Positions 48,785-56,932 of a stretch of 56,932 bases of DNA are shown piece after piece. A model generated the notes under the pieces. The model had not been told where the DNA came from. It saw only the letters and a program-made list of their open reading frames with translations, and searched no databases. A program made the position numbers and the translations under genes. Location: NCBI GenBank assembly GCA_030619925.1, contig JAUXAL010000016.1, positions 1 through 56,932 on the forward strand. The letters are read 5' to 3'. The stretch's first letter is position 1, and each line of letters begins with the position of its first letter. This stretch comes from Phycisphaerae bacterium. GTDB taxonomy: Bacteria > Planctomycetota > Phycisphaerae > Sedimentisphaerales > Anaerobacaceae.

Positions 48785-48888
48785 TAAACTCTTGCGGCAC
48801 TTTCGGCCATATCTTTGCGCAGCTATATATGCTGTGCGCATCTACGATTCGCCGGTGAGGTTCCTTTGCTGAGAGTCAATGGTTCGTT

Positions 48889-50421
48889 TTATACTGGCGT
48901 GTCGGTAGTGTCTTTATATTCTTTGCGTAGCCGCTTCAATTCGGGCTTCAGCTTCTTGACAACATCGGCATATGCTGGGTCGTTATAGACGTTCTTCATT
49001 TCGTTCGGGTCTTTTTTCAGGTCGTACAGCTCCCACTCGTCGATGTCGAAGTAGAAGTGTATCAGCTTGTAACGCTTGGTCCGCACGCCGTAGTGTCGTT
49101 TTACGCTGTGCACGGCTGGATACTCGTAGTAGTGATAGTACATCGAGGTCCGCCAATCCCTCGGTGTTTTGCCCCGCAGCACGTTGCGCATGGATCGGCC
49201 CTGCATATCATCCGGTCTGGGAACGCCGGCAAAATCCAAAAACGTCGGACCAAAATCAAGGTTCAGAACAATGTCGTTGTTTATCGAGCCGGCCTTGACT
49301 TCCTTCGGATACCGCACCAGCAGCGGCATACGCAGCGACTCCTCATACATAAACCGCTTATCGAACCAGCCGTGGTCGCCCAAGTAGAAGCCCTGGTCGG
49401 CGGTGTAAGCCACGATGGTGTTCTCAGCCAGGCCCGATTCGTCAAGATAATCCAGGAGCCGGCCGACATTATCGTCAACCGAGGCAATACATCGCAGGTA
49501 GTCTTTGATGTATCTCTGATATTTCCAGCGGATCAGGTCCCTGCCCTGGAGATTTGCCCTGCGGAAGGCCTCGTTTTTAGGTTCGTATGCCGCGTCCCAG
49601 AGCCTCTTCTGCTCAGCCGTCAGGTTTTTAGGGGCCACGAATTTTAGGTCTCTGTCGTTCATCGTTTTTTCGATGCTCATGTCTTGTTCCTTAGCGGCTC
49701 TTCCGCGGTTAGAGTAATCGTCGAACAGGGTTTCCGGCTCCGGTATGGTGACATCGTCATACATTGTCAGGTGTTCGGGGCCCGGCTCCCACGCCCGGTG
49801 CGGAGCCTTATGTTGGTACATCAGACAAAACGGCTTGTCGTCTTTGCGCTCTTTGAGCCATCTGAGACAGTGGTCGGTAATAATGTCAGTAGTATACCCG
49901 GTATATTTTTTTCGCTGGCCCATCTCGATCATAACCGGGTTATAGTACGTTCCCTGGCCGGGCAGAACGTTCCAGTAGTCGAAGCCGGTCGGGTCGGTCT
50001 TGAGGTGCCACTTGCCGATCATAGCGGTCTGGTAACCGGCCTTCTGCAGCAGTTTGGGGAAAGTCTGCTGACTGCCGTCGAACTTCAGCCGATTATCGGT
50101 AACGCCGTTGATATGGCTGTATTTGCCGGTCAGAATCACCGCCCGGCTGGGCGCGCAGATGGAATTCGTGCAGAAGCAGTTATCGAAGCGCATACCCTCT
50201 TTGGCAAGCCGGTCGAGGTTTGGCGTCCGGTTGATCTTGCTTCCGTAGCAGCTCAGGGCGTGCGAGGCGTGGTCGTCCGTCATAATAAATATGATGCTCG
50301 GCTGTTTTCTCCCCGTGATTTGGCTCATACTTGCGCAGCTCTGCAGTATCGGCAGCGCCGCCGCTGAGCCCGCCATAAAGCCGACCGTTTTTAGAAATTC
50401 CCTTCTTGTTTGCTTTGTCAT
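48889..50421 (-). CDS. S1-family sulfatase, Tat-exported
   Basis: 510 codons. The N-terminus has [24 protein letters not shown], a Tat signal that may end in a lipobox. The formylglycine motif is CAPSRA within [21 protein letters not shown], with the metal-binding [12 protein letters not shown] segment before it and [17 protein letters not shown] after it. [34 protein letters not shown] is the second metal/active-site block. The C-terminal subdomain ends in [16 protein letters not shown]. It desulfates a sulfated glycan outside the cytoplasm after Cys-to-formylglycine conversion; the activating enzyme is not in the window. It is the last gene of a minus-strand sulfatase cluster. Confidence 0.94.
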   Translation of the reverse strand: MTKQTRREFLKTVGFMAGSAAALPILQSCASMSQITGRKQPSIIFIMTDDHASHALSCYGSKINRTPNLDRLAKEGMRFDNCFCTNSICAPSRAVILTGKYSHINGVTDNRLKFDGSQQTFPKLLQKAGYQTAMIGKWHLKTDPTGFDYWNVLPGQGTYYNPVMIEMGQRKKYTGYTTDIITDHCLRWLKERKDDKPFCLMYQHKAPHRAWEPGPEHLTMYDDVTIPEPETLFDDYSNRGRAAKEQDMSIEKTMNDRDLKFVAPKNLTAEQKRLWDAAYEPKNEAFRRANLQGRDLIRWKYQRYIKDYLRCIASVDDNVGRLLDYLDESGLAENTIVAYTADQGFYLGDHGWFDKRFMYEESLRMPLLVRYPKEVKAGSINNDIVLNLDFGPTFLDFAGVPRPDDMQGRSMRNVLRGKTPRDWRTSMYYHYYEYPAVHSVKRHYGVRTKRYKLIHFYFDIDEWELYDLKKDPNEMKNVYNDPAYADVVKKLKPELKRLRKEYKDTTDTPV

Positions 50422-50501
50422 TTCGGTTCCTTTCCTGCATCTTTGTAGAGACTATTTACCTACAGAACACAGTTCTTCCACCTTTCTTGCATCTGACGGA
50501 G

Positions 50502-51935
50502 TCATCCCTTGCGCCGCCAAACGTCGGCGTTGGGAACATTCGGTGGCACATCCAGCCTGCGTTCCCAATTTTTGAGCAGTTTTCGGTGTTCCGCCAATAT
50601 AGAGGCATACCGCGACCTTGCTGCGAGATTTTTGGTTTCGCCGGGGTCATCTTTCATATCAAAAAGCTGCTCGACTGCGTCGTCCTTGTACGTGATATAC
50701 TTGTAACGTCCCGTTCGAACCATTCTTCCCGTATTGCTGGTCACTTCCGAAACGATAAAATCACGGCGTGAACCTGCGCTTGCTTCAAAAACCGCCCGCA
50801 AGCTTCTGCCCCGCATATTCGCCGGTGACTCAATCCCCGCGTAGTCACACAAGGTCGGCGTTATATCCAGCCCCGAAGCCAAATGAACTGCATCGGTCTT
50901 ATTCTCTACAATGTGCCCCGGCCAAGAGAATAGCAGCGGCACCCTCGCCGCCTCGTCATAGAAACTGCTCTTTCGCACCATCTGATGATGCGCCGTCCCC
51001 TCCCCGTGGTCGGAAGTAAGCACAACCAATGTATCCTTCGCGTGACCGAAATCTTCCAGTGCCTGTAAAACACGTCCTATCTCGGCATCAACATATTCGA
51101 TGTTGCGATAATAGCTCCACAGGTAGTACCGCCACTGCTCTTTGTCCCAGTTGCCCTTAAACGGCTCATTGCCTAAACGTCTTTTCCTGATTGCCTCCGG
51201 CTCATTCTCATCGAACTGGAAATTATCCGGCAGCTCCGGAAGCTCACCAGCGAGCTGCGGATACCGAAGTTCGCCCGGGTTGTCCATATTCAGCCGCAGC
51301 CACTCACAGATATCGTGCGGCTGCATAAACGACGCCACCAAAAAGAACGGCTTGCGTTTAGACCGGTTCCGCAAAAAGCCCTCACATGCGCGCGACATAA
51401 CCGTATCGCAAAGGTAACCAAAACCACCAATCCCCGTATTTATGACCCTAAAACCCGGTATATCGCTGGTGTAGGTCCTTGGCACATGCCACTTGCCGGC
51501 ATAGAAAGTCTCGTAATCGGTTTGTTGTGAGAGCCATTGGCCGAGGTTTGGAATACCTGAACGGATGGGCCGGCCATTTACGTGAACCCCGGCCTCGCTG
51601 CTGGTTCGCCCGGTGAAAATAGAGCTTCGCGCCGGGCTGCATAATGGGTTGGCGGAGTATGATTGTGTAAAACTGACGCCGTGGGTTTTAAGTCGGTCAA
51701 GTGCCGGTGTTCGCACATGCCGGCAGCCTCCTGCGGCAATTGTATCGAGATGCTGCTGATCAGTGATGATCAAGAGGATATTTTTCGGCTTTGGTCTGCG
51801 GCTTCGGCGTGCGGCAAGAACGTTTCTGCTCAAAGTGCCCTCGGCCAGCAGTGCCACGGCGCTACCGCTTAACTTGATGAAATCCCGGCGGTTTACGAAG
51901 CGGGTAGATCGCTCTATTGTGGTATTTTTATTCAT
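50502..51935 (-). CDS. S1-family sulfatase, Tat-exported
   Basis: 477 codons. Tat-like signal FVNRRDFIKLSGSAVALLAEG. The formylglycine motif CSPARS lies in YSANPLCSPARSSIFTGRTSSEAG, after NILLIITDQQHLDTIAAGG (metal Asp residues; DQQ replaces the more usual DDQ/DDL). YAGKWHVPRTYTSDIPGF and VVLTSDHGEGTAHHQMVRKSSFYDEAARVPLLFSWPG supply the other active-site blocks. The C-terminus has LFDMKDDPGETKNLA. Role: removal of sulfate from a polysaccharide in the periplasm or on the surface. It is placed 80 bases upstream of the sulfatase ending at 48889. Confidence 0.94.
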   Translation of the reverse strand: MNKNTTIERSTRFVNRRDFIKLSGSAVALLAEGTLSRNVLAARRSRRPKPKNILLIITDQQHLDTIAAGGCRHVRTPALDRLKTHGVSFTQSYSANPLCSPARSSIFTGRTSSEAGVHVNGRPIRSGIPNLGQWLSQQTDYETFYAGKWHVPRTYTSDIPGFRVINTGIGGFGYLCDTVMSRACEGFLRNRSKRKPFFLVASFMQPHDICEWLRLNMDNPGELRYPQLAGELPELPDNFQFDENEPEAIRKRRLGNEPFKGNWDKEQWRYYLWSYYRNIEYVDAEIGRVLQALEDFGHAKDTLVVLTSDHGEGTAHHQMVRKSSFYDEAARVPLLFSWPGHIVENKTDAVHLASGLDITPTLCDYAGIESPANMRGRSLRAVFEASAGSRRDFIVSEVTSNTGRMVRTGRYKYITYKDDAVEQLFDMKDDPGETKNLAARSRYASILAEHRKLLKNWERRLDVPPNVPNADVWRRKG

Positions 51936-51996
51936 CGCTCTTACTTTCTTTGTGTTTTTTCCTTTTTTCGTAAGTTTTTTGTTCTTCTTCTACTAT

Positions 51997-52728
51997 TTAT
52001 CTTGTGATTTTCTCTGCTTGTTCATCTAAGATATAGGCCTTGTTCATCGAAACTACCGCTAACAATCTATGATGGTCATCAAGCCAGTATTCACATGGAA
52101 GAATTCCGCTTCCTAATTGAACAAAGCAGTGCAGGGGTATGTTTTCGCTGCCTATCTTCGTTGGGTAAAGTCCGCGGTAAGATAAGTGCTGGTCTTTTTT
52201 CAAGAGGCTCAGTCCTTCAAGCATATCAAAAACCAGCAAAGGTGCTTTCTCGAACGTCAGACGTTGCACCGCCTCAAACAAACACCAATCTCCTGTGCTT
52301 CTGTCCAACCTCTCAGCAGCCACACTATTGTTATTGCTGCTCAGTTCTGAAATGTACTTGCCGTCTGCACCTCTAAACCGGCTCGAAACTTTCCATTGAA
52401 TGGGTGATGCCAATTGATTATTCCGACAATCGACCGTTGCTTCAATAATGTTTACTAATGCGTCAGTCTGCAAGACTTCCTGATGCACCTTCAGTGTTAG
52501 AGACCTTTGTGGATTGATAAGGCGCTCTATCCGCAGAAACCCGACGTTATCATTACCGCTTTCGCGATAACCATGGCACGTCCAAATGCGGTATGTGTTG
52601 ACCCAGTTTCCTGCAGGGTTGAAATCTTCGGATGAAGGCGGGAAATTACCGAGAGCACCTAATTCGTCTAACAGCGTCGGCGTTAAAGGCAAACCAACTA
52701 TCGTTCTTTTGCTTTTTTTCTTGGCCAT
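51997..52728 (-). CDS. Unrecognised protein between sulfatase genes
   Basis: 243 codons from the ATG at 52728 (AAAGAGAA upstream, N-terminus MAKKKSKRTIVG); an earlier ATG at 52800 would overlap the sulfatase gene and adds no family character. No signal peptide, although homologous loci often encode exported proteins. The sequence has WVNTYRIWTCHGYRESGNDNVGFLRIERL, then LKVHQEVLQTDALVNIIEATVDCRNNQLASPIQWKVSSRF and a C-terminal ILPCEYWLDDHHRLLAVVSMNKAYILDE, consistent with a beta-rich domain. I do not recognise the family. Same strand and short gaps (49 and 61 bases) suggest co-transcription with the sulfatases. Confidence 0.65.
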   Translation of the reverse strand: MAKKKSKRTIVGLPLTPTLLDELGALGNFPPSSEDFNPAGNWVNTYRIWTCHGYRESGNDNVGFLRIERLINPQRSLTLKVHQEVLQTDALVNIIEATVDCRNNQLASPIQWKVSSRFRGADGKYISELSSNNNSVAAERLDRSTGDWCLFEAVQRLTFEKAPLLVFDMLEGLSLLKKDQHLSYRGLYPTKIGSENIPLHCFVQLGSGILPCEYWLDDHHRLLAVVSMNKAYILDEQAEKITR

Positions 52729-52777
52729 AATATTCTCTTTTGATTTTGTGAATATCTTCGGATATAGAGCATTTATA

Positions 52778-54184
52778 CTACTTATAATCTTGCCCCGCAA
52801 GACTGTTTTTGCAGGACCTTCGCCACCGGTCGAGTATTGCCTTCATAGATTGTAGAATCTGCGGTTTTTCCGCCGCCAGGTCTCTTGTTTCGCCGGGGTC
52901 CTCGATCAGGTCGAAGAGCATGTAGCTTTTGCCCTTGTCTTTGCTGTAGATCTTGTAACGGTTGTCCGTCAGTGAGACCTGGTTTTTGGATTCAAAGCCG
53001 ATTGGCACAGGACGTCGAATCATTTTGCCATTAATCAATGGCAGCAGGCTGACCCCGTCAATTGGCTCCGGTTGCCCTTTCATCCTGAAGCCGAGTACGT
53101 CCAGAATGGTTGGGAAATAGTCCGACGTGCAGCACGCGATGTCGGTTACCTGTCCACCCCTGATACGCCCAGGCCACTCAAGCAAACCCGGCACGCGCAC
53201 GCCGCCCTCGAATAAACTGCGCTTGCGGCCGCGGAATGGGCCGGCAGAACCGCGATAACGTCCCTTTTTGCCGTCTCTGCCCTCCGGTCCATTGTCGCTG
53301 CAAAACCATAGCATAGTGTTGTCGGCTACGGCCAGCTCTCGCAGCTCGTTGCGGAGCCGACCCATCTGCTCATCCAAAGCAGTAATACATCCATAATAGT
53401 GTTGCTCGTCTTGGCTGTACTGCGAATACATCTTCCTGTATTTCGGCCCCGCCACGACCGGCCCGTGTGGCGCATGAAACCAGATGACAGCCAGGAAAGG
53501 TTTACCTTCGTCCGCAGCTTTTCGGATAAACGGGATAGCACGGTCCATAATGACTCGGCTGTCGTCGCCGTCAAGATTCTTAGTCACCTTTGTGCCGTCT
53601 TGCCTCCAATAGTAGGTTCCATAAGGCTCATTTGTTTCTGGCTTTTTCATGGGATTCCACGTGGGAACCTTTGCTTCTGTCGAAAAGCATACGTCGAATC
53701 CATTCTCCCATGGTGGGCAGTAGTGCTTCGCACCTCCTGGGCCGCCGCGGTTGGAATCCTTTTCTTTAGTGGTAAGTGTCCCCAGGTGCCATTTGCCGAA
53801 ATGGCCTGCCGTGTATCCCTGGCTCTTGAGGGCTTCAGCTAAGGTAATTTCTTCTTTGCGCATGTGTCCGGCATTTGCGAAGAAGATTCCATATCGATAT
53901 GGATGCCGACCTGTAAGGCAGCTTCCGCGAGTAGGCGAGCAAACCGGTGCACCGGCATAAAAACGCGTAAATCGCATTCCAGCTTCTGCCATCGCATCCA
54001 GGCTGGGAGTCTTAATGACCGAATTGCCGTTAAATCCCGGGTCACCCCAGCCTAGGTCATCTGCCATACAGAGGATAATGTTCGGCTTGCCTATGCCTCT
54101 GGTTCTTGAAAACAGACGCTGGGGCAAAGCCATGGCTACAGCACCGCCTGCAACGCAGCGCAGGAAATTTCTTCTACTAACCAT
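52778..54184 (-). CDS. S1-family sulfatase (arylsulfatase-like), Tat-exported
   Basis: 468 codons. Tat signal VSRRNFLRCVAGGAVAMALPQ. The metal site begins NIILCMADDLGWGDPGFNG, and the formylglycine motif is CSPTRG in APVCSPTRGSCLTGRHPYRYG. TAGHFGKWHLGTLT, FHAPHGPVVAGPKYRKMY and LWFCSDNGPEGRDG complete the arylsulfatase-A-like active site. The C-terminus reads LFDLIEDPGETRDLAAE. It is the first gene of the minus-strand sulfatase cluster (four genes, gaps of 49 to 80 bases). Together with the other two sulfatases it suggests stepwise desulfation of a complex marine or host polysaccharide. Confidence 0.95.
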   Translation of the reverse strand: MVSRRNFLRCVAGGAVAMALPQRLFSRTRGIGKPNIILCMADDLGWGDPGFNGNSVIKTPSLDAMAEAGMRFTRFYAGAPVCSPTRGSCLTGRHPYRYGIFFANAGHMRKEEITLAEALKSQGYTAGHFGKWHLGTLTTKEKDSNRGGPGGAKHYCPPWENGFDVCFSTEAKVPTWNPMKKPETNEPYGTYYWRQDGTKVTKNLDGDDSRVIMDRAIPFIRKAADEGKPFLAVIWFHAPHGPVVAGPKYRKMYSQYSQDEQHYYGCITALDEQMGRLRNELRELAVADNTMLWFCSDNGPEGRDGKKGRYRGSAGPFRGRKRSLFEGGVRVPGLLEWPGRIRGGQVTDIACCTSDYFPTILDVLGFRMKGQPEPIDGVSLLPLINGKMIRRPVPIGFESKNQVSLTDNRYKIYSKDKGKSYMLFDLIEDPGETRDLAAEKPQILQSMKAILDRWRRSCKNSLAGQDYK

Positions 54185-54416
54185 CTGCTTACCCTCTCAA
54201 TCCTATATGCAGTTTATTCTCAATACCTTGAAGCTATGGCATAAGTCGAATTTTCGGGTTATAATAAAAAATGTGAGATGCTTTGTCCAATGAAATAGTA
54301 TTTCTGTTGAAAACTACACCGTGTTGGTATAATGCGAAATAGGAGCAAAAGTTACTTCTGCTCTTATAACTTATGTACTGTTGATAAGATACGAGCAGTA
54401 ACAGGGAGGTTTTAAG

Positions 54417-56291
54417 ATACCAAAGCTAAAGAAACAGCTTGGTTGCCTTGATGTATTCGCTGTGGCAGCTGGCGCCATGATAAGTTCAGGCTTATTTATT
54501 TTGCCTGCCATAGCTTTCACAAAAGCCGGGCCCGCCGTAATCTTATCCTATCTTCTTGCGTCGGTTTTGATAATTCCCAGTGTTCTCAGCAAAGCCGAGC
54601 TCGCCACGGCAATGCCGCGAGCAGGTGGAACGTATTTTTTTGTCGAACGGAGTTTAGGTCCGATTTGGGGCTTGTTCAGCGGATTGGCAAGCTGGTTTTC
54701 GCTGGCACTAAAAAGTGCCTTTGCCGTCGTCGGAATGGCGGTTCTTATCGAGGTTGTACTGCAGATGCTCTTTCCCACCCAGCTAAGCCTGTGGCATCTC
54801 AAAGTAATAGCCATAGCCTGCTGCCTCGGCTTTACAGCGCTGAATGTCGTGAGCGTCAAACACACAAGCAGATTTCAGGTTTTGTTCGTGGGAATACTGC
54901 TGGCGATACTTACCTTTTTTGTAATCTTTGGCGCCCGAGCCGTTGAACCTGTCCGATACAAGGGGTTTCTGGAAAAGGGTTGGCCGGCTGTGTTTGCGAC
55001 TGCGGGCTTGGTTTTTATAAGCTTCGGTGGGTTGACGAAAGTTGCCAGCATTGCAGAAGAAGTAAAACAACCTGGTAGAAGTCTACCGTTGGGTATGCTC
55101 TTGGCTTGGCTTATCGTGACCCTTTTTTACGTTGGCGTAATCATAATTACTGTAGGTGTGGTGGCCGGTCCGGAGCTTGGTAGCAGCTTGATGCCGATAT
55201 CACTGGCTGCGAGTAAATTTCTGGGGCCGGCTGGATTTGCACTGCTCAGCGTCGCTGCCATTGCTGCTTTTGTAACTACGGCAAATGGAGGCATACTCGC
55301 CGCATCCCGGTCGCCTATGGCTATGAGCAGAGACCGGTTGCTGCCGCCGCTTTTGGCTCGAATCAACGACCGCTTTAAAACGCCCCACATCAGCATACTG
55401 CTCACGGGCGGATTTATGGTTACGGCAATCGTTTTTCTTGACATTGAATTGCTGGTAAAAACGGCCTCGACCTTAAAGATAATACTTTTCATGCTTACCA
55501 ACGCCAGTGTGATTATAATGCGTGAGAGCAGGATACAAAGCTATCGGCCGAAGTTCAAATCGCCGTTATATCCTTATATTCATATCTTTGCCATCATCGC
55601 TTACGGTGCCTTGATAATAGATATGGGCAGGGTACCGTTACTGATTACTTCCGGCTTTGTCGGTTTGAGCGCCGCCTGGTTCTGGCTCTACGTTTACAGG
55701 CGGGTCAGCAGGGCCTCAGCGGTCATGCACGTCGTAGAACGCGTCACCGACAGAGAGCTTAAAACCGTCACCCTCGAAAATGAGCTTCGAGATATTCTGC
55801 TCGAGCGGGACGAGATCGTTGGGGACAGATTCGACCGGCTTATAAGAGAGTGTGAAATCCTGGACATCCAGGGCAGCCAAAGCGCCGAAAACATTTTCCG
55901 AAAAGTCTCCACTATTTTGGCCGAGAGATTGGAAACGGAGGAATACGTGCTTTTCGAGAAATTCCTCCATCGCGAAGCAGAGGGCGGCACGGTAGTTCAG
56001 CCGGGCTTTGCTATACCGCACATAGTAGTCGAGGGCGAAAATAAATTCGATATTTTACTTGTCCGTGCCCGTGACGGCATCAACTTCCCACACGCTCCGG
56101 ACCCGGTCAGGATAATGTTCGTTTTGGCCGGCAGCGCAGACCAGCGTAATTATCACCTGCGGGCCCTGATGGCTATAGCTCAGGTTGCCCAGGAAAAGCA
56201 CTTCGAGCAGCGATGGCTCGCCGCCAGAGACACACAGGGATTAAGGAACTTGATACTTCTATCCACAAGAACAAGAGATACAAAGGCCTGA
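54417..56291 (+). CDS. APC-superfamily permease fused to PTS EIIA-like domain, probable AUA start
   Basis: 624 codons from the proposed ATA at 54417. GGAGG (54405-54409) sits 7 bases before it, and the first residues, PKLKKQLGCLDVFAVAAGAMISSGLF, include the conserved beginning of APC helix 1. An in-frame TAA at 54399 excludes any upstream start, and the later GTG (54462) or ATG (54477) would cut off part of helix 1 and have no ribosome binding site. About 12 membrane helices follow to residue about 425 (ASIAEEVKQPGRSLP and TANGGILAASRSPMAMSRDRLLP are family motifs), then a cytoplasmic EIIA type 2-like domain with the expected His in GFAIPHIVVEG. Amino acid transport with EIIA-type control is likely. 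Confidence 0.85.
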   Translation: MPKLKKQLGCLDVFAVAAGAMISSGLFILPAIAFTKAGPAVILSYLLASVLIIPSVLSKAELATAMPRAGGTYFFVERSLGPIWGLFSGLASWFSLALKSAFAVVGMAVLIEVVLQMLFPTQLSLWHLKVIAIACCLGFTALNVVSVKHTSRFQVLFVGILLAILTFFVIFGARAVEPVRYKGFLEKGWPAVFATAGLVFISFGGLTKVASIAEEVKQPGRSLPLGMLLAWLIVTLFYVGVIIITVGVVAGPELGSSLMPISLAASKFLGPAGFALLSVAAIAAFVTTANGGILAASRSPMAMSRDRLLPPLLARINDRFKTPHISILLTGGFMVTAIVFLDIELLVKTASTLKIILFMLTNASVIIMRESRIQSYRPKFKSPLYPYIHIFAIIAYGALIIDMGRVPLLITSGFVGLSAAWFWLYVYRRVSRASAVMHVVERVTDRELKTVTLENELRDILLERDEIVGDRFDRLIRECEILDIQGSQSAENIFRKVSTILAERLETEEYVLFEKFLHREAEGGTVVQPGFAIPHIVVEGENKFDILLVRARDGINFPHAPDPVRIMFVLAGSADQRNYHLRALMAIAQVAQEKHFEQRWLAARDTQGLRNLILLSTRTRDTKA

Positions 56292-56373
56292 ATCTTTCCC
56301 TATCATTGTGAGCGGCACAGCGCTGAAAGTCCGCCCCGGGCGGAACGCGACAATCTCAAAATAATCAATTAAA

Positions 56374-56406
56374 GGGGCCTATACCGATTGATTCGGTATA
56401 GGCCCC
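56374..56406. terminator. Perfect 14-bp hairpin between convergent genes
   Basis: GGGGCCTATACCGA (56374-56387), loop TTGAT, TCGGTATAGGCCCC (56393-56406). It lies between two convergent genes and could serve either, although the T-tract is poor. Confidence 0.5.
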
Positions 56407-56495
56407 GAACTGATGCGAATCCATTGACCTATCGTCTGTCATTACGGCTGCGGCCATAGTCCCGATATATCGGGATCAAGGCACGCATCCGCCAC

Positions 56496-56531
56496 GCCCC
56501 CATATCTTGCTTCGTAAGAAGCAATGGGGGC
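56496..56531. terminator. GC-rich hairpin downstream of the last gene
   Basis: GCCCCCA (56496-56502) with TGGGGGC (56525-56531), and inside it TTGCTTC with GAAGCAA, separated by a 4-base bulge. It is downstream of the minus-strand gene at 56579; no T-tract is visible on that strand. Confidence 0.4.
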
Positions 56532-56578
56532 TACTGAGATCGAAATCCGGTTTCAGCAGCAAACGAATTTATCTGAGC

Positions 56579-56932
56579 CTATCTATACAGCAGAATATCA
56601 TCAAAGAACATCATACCTGAGCCACTGGGCTGTGGACTGGTCTTGTCGCCCAAACCAATAGTAATTGAGTTGACATTGGTCAGGACCACACCCTGATTAC
56701 TGAAGTCCGTCAGAGGAATATTCCATTGGGTCCAGGCGCCTATCAGCGCGGCATCGGGATCACCATGAGAGACTGTCGCAGTGCCGTTGAGAGTAATAGA
56801 CATCGGCGCAGCAGTGTTGGCCGAATCACCCCTGAACCAAACCGTTAATGCGCCAACACCTTCCTTGGTCCAATCCCGCTGTGTCAACGTCAAGGTCGCC
56901 TCTGAATACCTTGCCGTGCCGGAGTTGTCGTA
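56579..56932 (-). CDS. C-terminal part of a secreted protein, paralogue of the gene at 21-2852 (cut by window edge)
   Basis: The frame is open to the window edge; only the last 117 codons are present. They read YDNSGTARYSEATLTLTQRDW onward and end GMMFFDDILLYR, aligning with the C-terminus of the 943-residue protein (YDNSGTARYSEATLTLSSQRDW to VYFDDIRLYPAR). The paralogue lacks the large module that interrupts the same region in the other copy and joins LTVWFRGDSANTAAPMSITLNG directly to the later strands. The 3' flanking bases are also similar (GGTTTCAGCAGC motif after both genes). It is probably another multidomain extracellular protein. Confidence 0.85.
   Translation of the reverse strand, partial: YDNSGTARYSEATLTLTQRDWTKEGVGALTVWFRGDSANTAAPMSITLNGTATVSHGDPDAALIGAWTQWNIPLTDFSNQGVVLTNVNSITIGLGDKTSPQPSGSGMMFFDDILLYR

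Overview
The window looks like a chromosomal segment of a Planctomycetota bacterium, most likely of the Phycisphaerae (Sedimentisphaerales-like) type. This is an inference from gene content: many Tat-signal proteins of the RREFLK type, three S1 sulfatases, several Gfo/Idh/MocA oxidoreductases and xylose-isomerase-like TIM barrels, uroporphyrinogen-decarboxylase-like proteins, DUF3604-type PHP proteins and discoidin/Ig-like secreted proteins. A CMP-Kdo synthetase gene suggests an outer membrane with Kdo-containing glycolipid.

Layout. 1-5.2 kb: a large secreted multidomain protein and a Tat-exported PHP-type protein, both on the minus strand. 5.5-12.2 kb: tRNA-Lys(TTT), an M48 protease, and four proteins dominated by coiled coils or repeats (PAS plus coiled coil, Ala/Glu-rich repeats plus a CBS pair, HEAT repeats, a basic coiled-coil protein). 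12.4-18.2 kb, minus strand: two URO-D-like proteins, two Gfo/Idh/MocA oxidoreductases and a DegT-type aminotransferase. 18.5-22.9 kb: a small TIGR04076-like protein, MTA phosphorylase, a lipoprotein, CTP synthase and KdsB. 23.2-26.7 kb: a ribose-type ABC importer.

26.8-34.8 kb holds a tryptophan operon, trpL-E-G-D-F-B-(FG-GAP protein)-A. It is preceded by what reads as a complete ribosome-mediated attenuator: a 24-codon leader peptide with three consecutive Trp codons and three mutually exclusive hairpins (pause, antiterminator, terminator). No trpC is present. The four intercistronic gaps from trpE to trpB each contain an inverted-repeat element, alternating between 7-nt-period inverted arrays and a double-hairpin repeat, and a perfect 19-bp hairpin overlaps the trpA stop codon.

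35.0-37.5 kb: two tandem paralogues with duplicated 5' leaders; one keeps a redoxin domain and the other has only an out-of-frame remnant of it. 37.6-48.8 kb: a carbohydrate region with a GH116 enzyme, a nitroreductase-family protein, two TIM-barrel/oxidoreductase/cupin sets, a Tat-exported aldo/keto-reductase-like protein and a tetraheme c-type lipoprotein. 48.9-54.2 kb, minus strand: three sulfatases with an unrecognised protein among them. 54.4-56.3 kb: an APC permease fused to a PTS EIIA domain that appears to start at an AUA codon. The window ends inside a paralogue of the first gene.

The best candidates for a second look are the trp attenuator, the 7-nt-period inverted arrays, the AUA start, the CTP synthase with HPC in place of HPE, and the exported oxidoreductase/tetraheme operon. 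All assignments come from reading the sequence; no database search was run.
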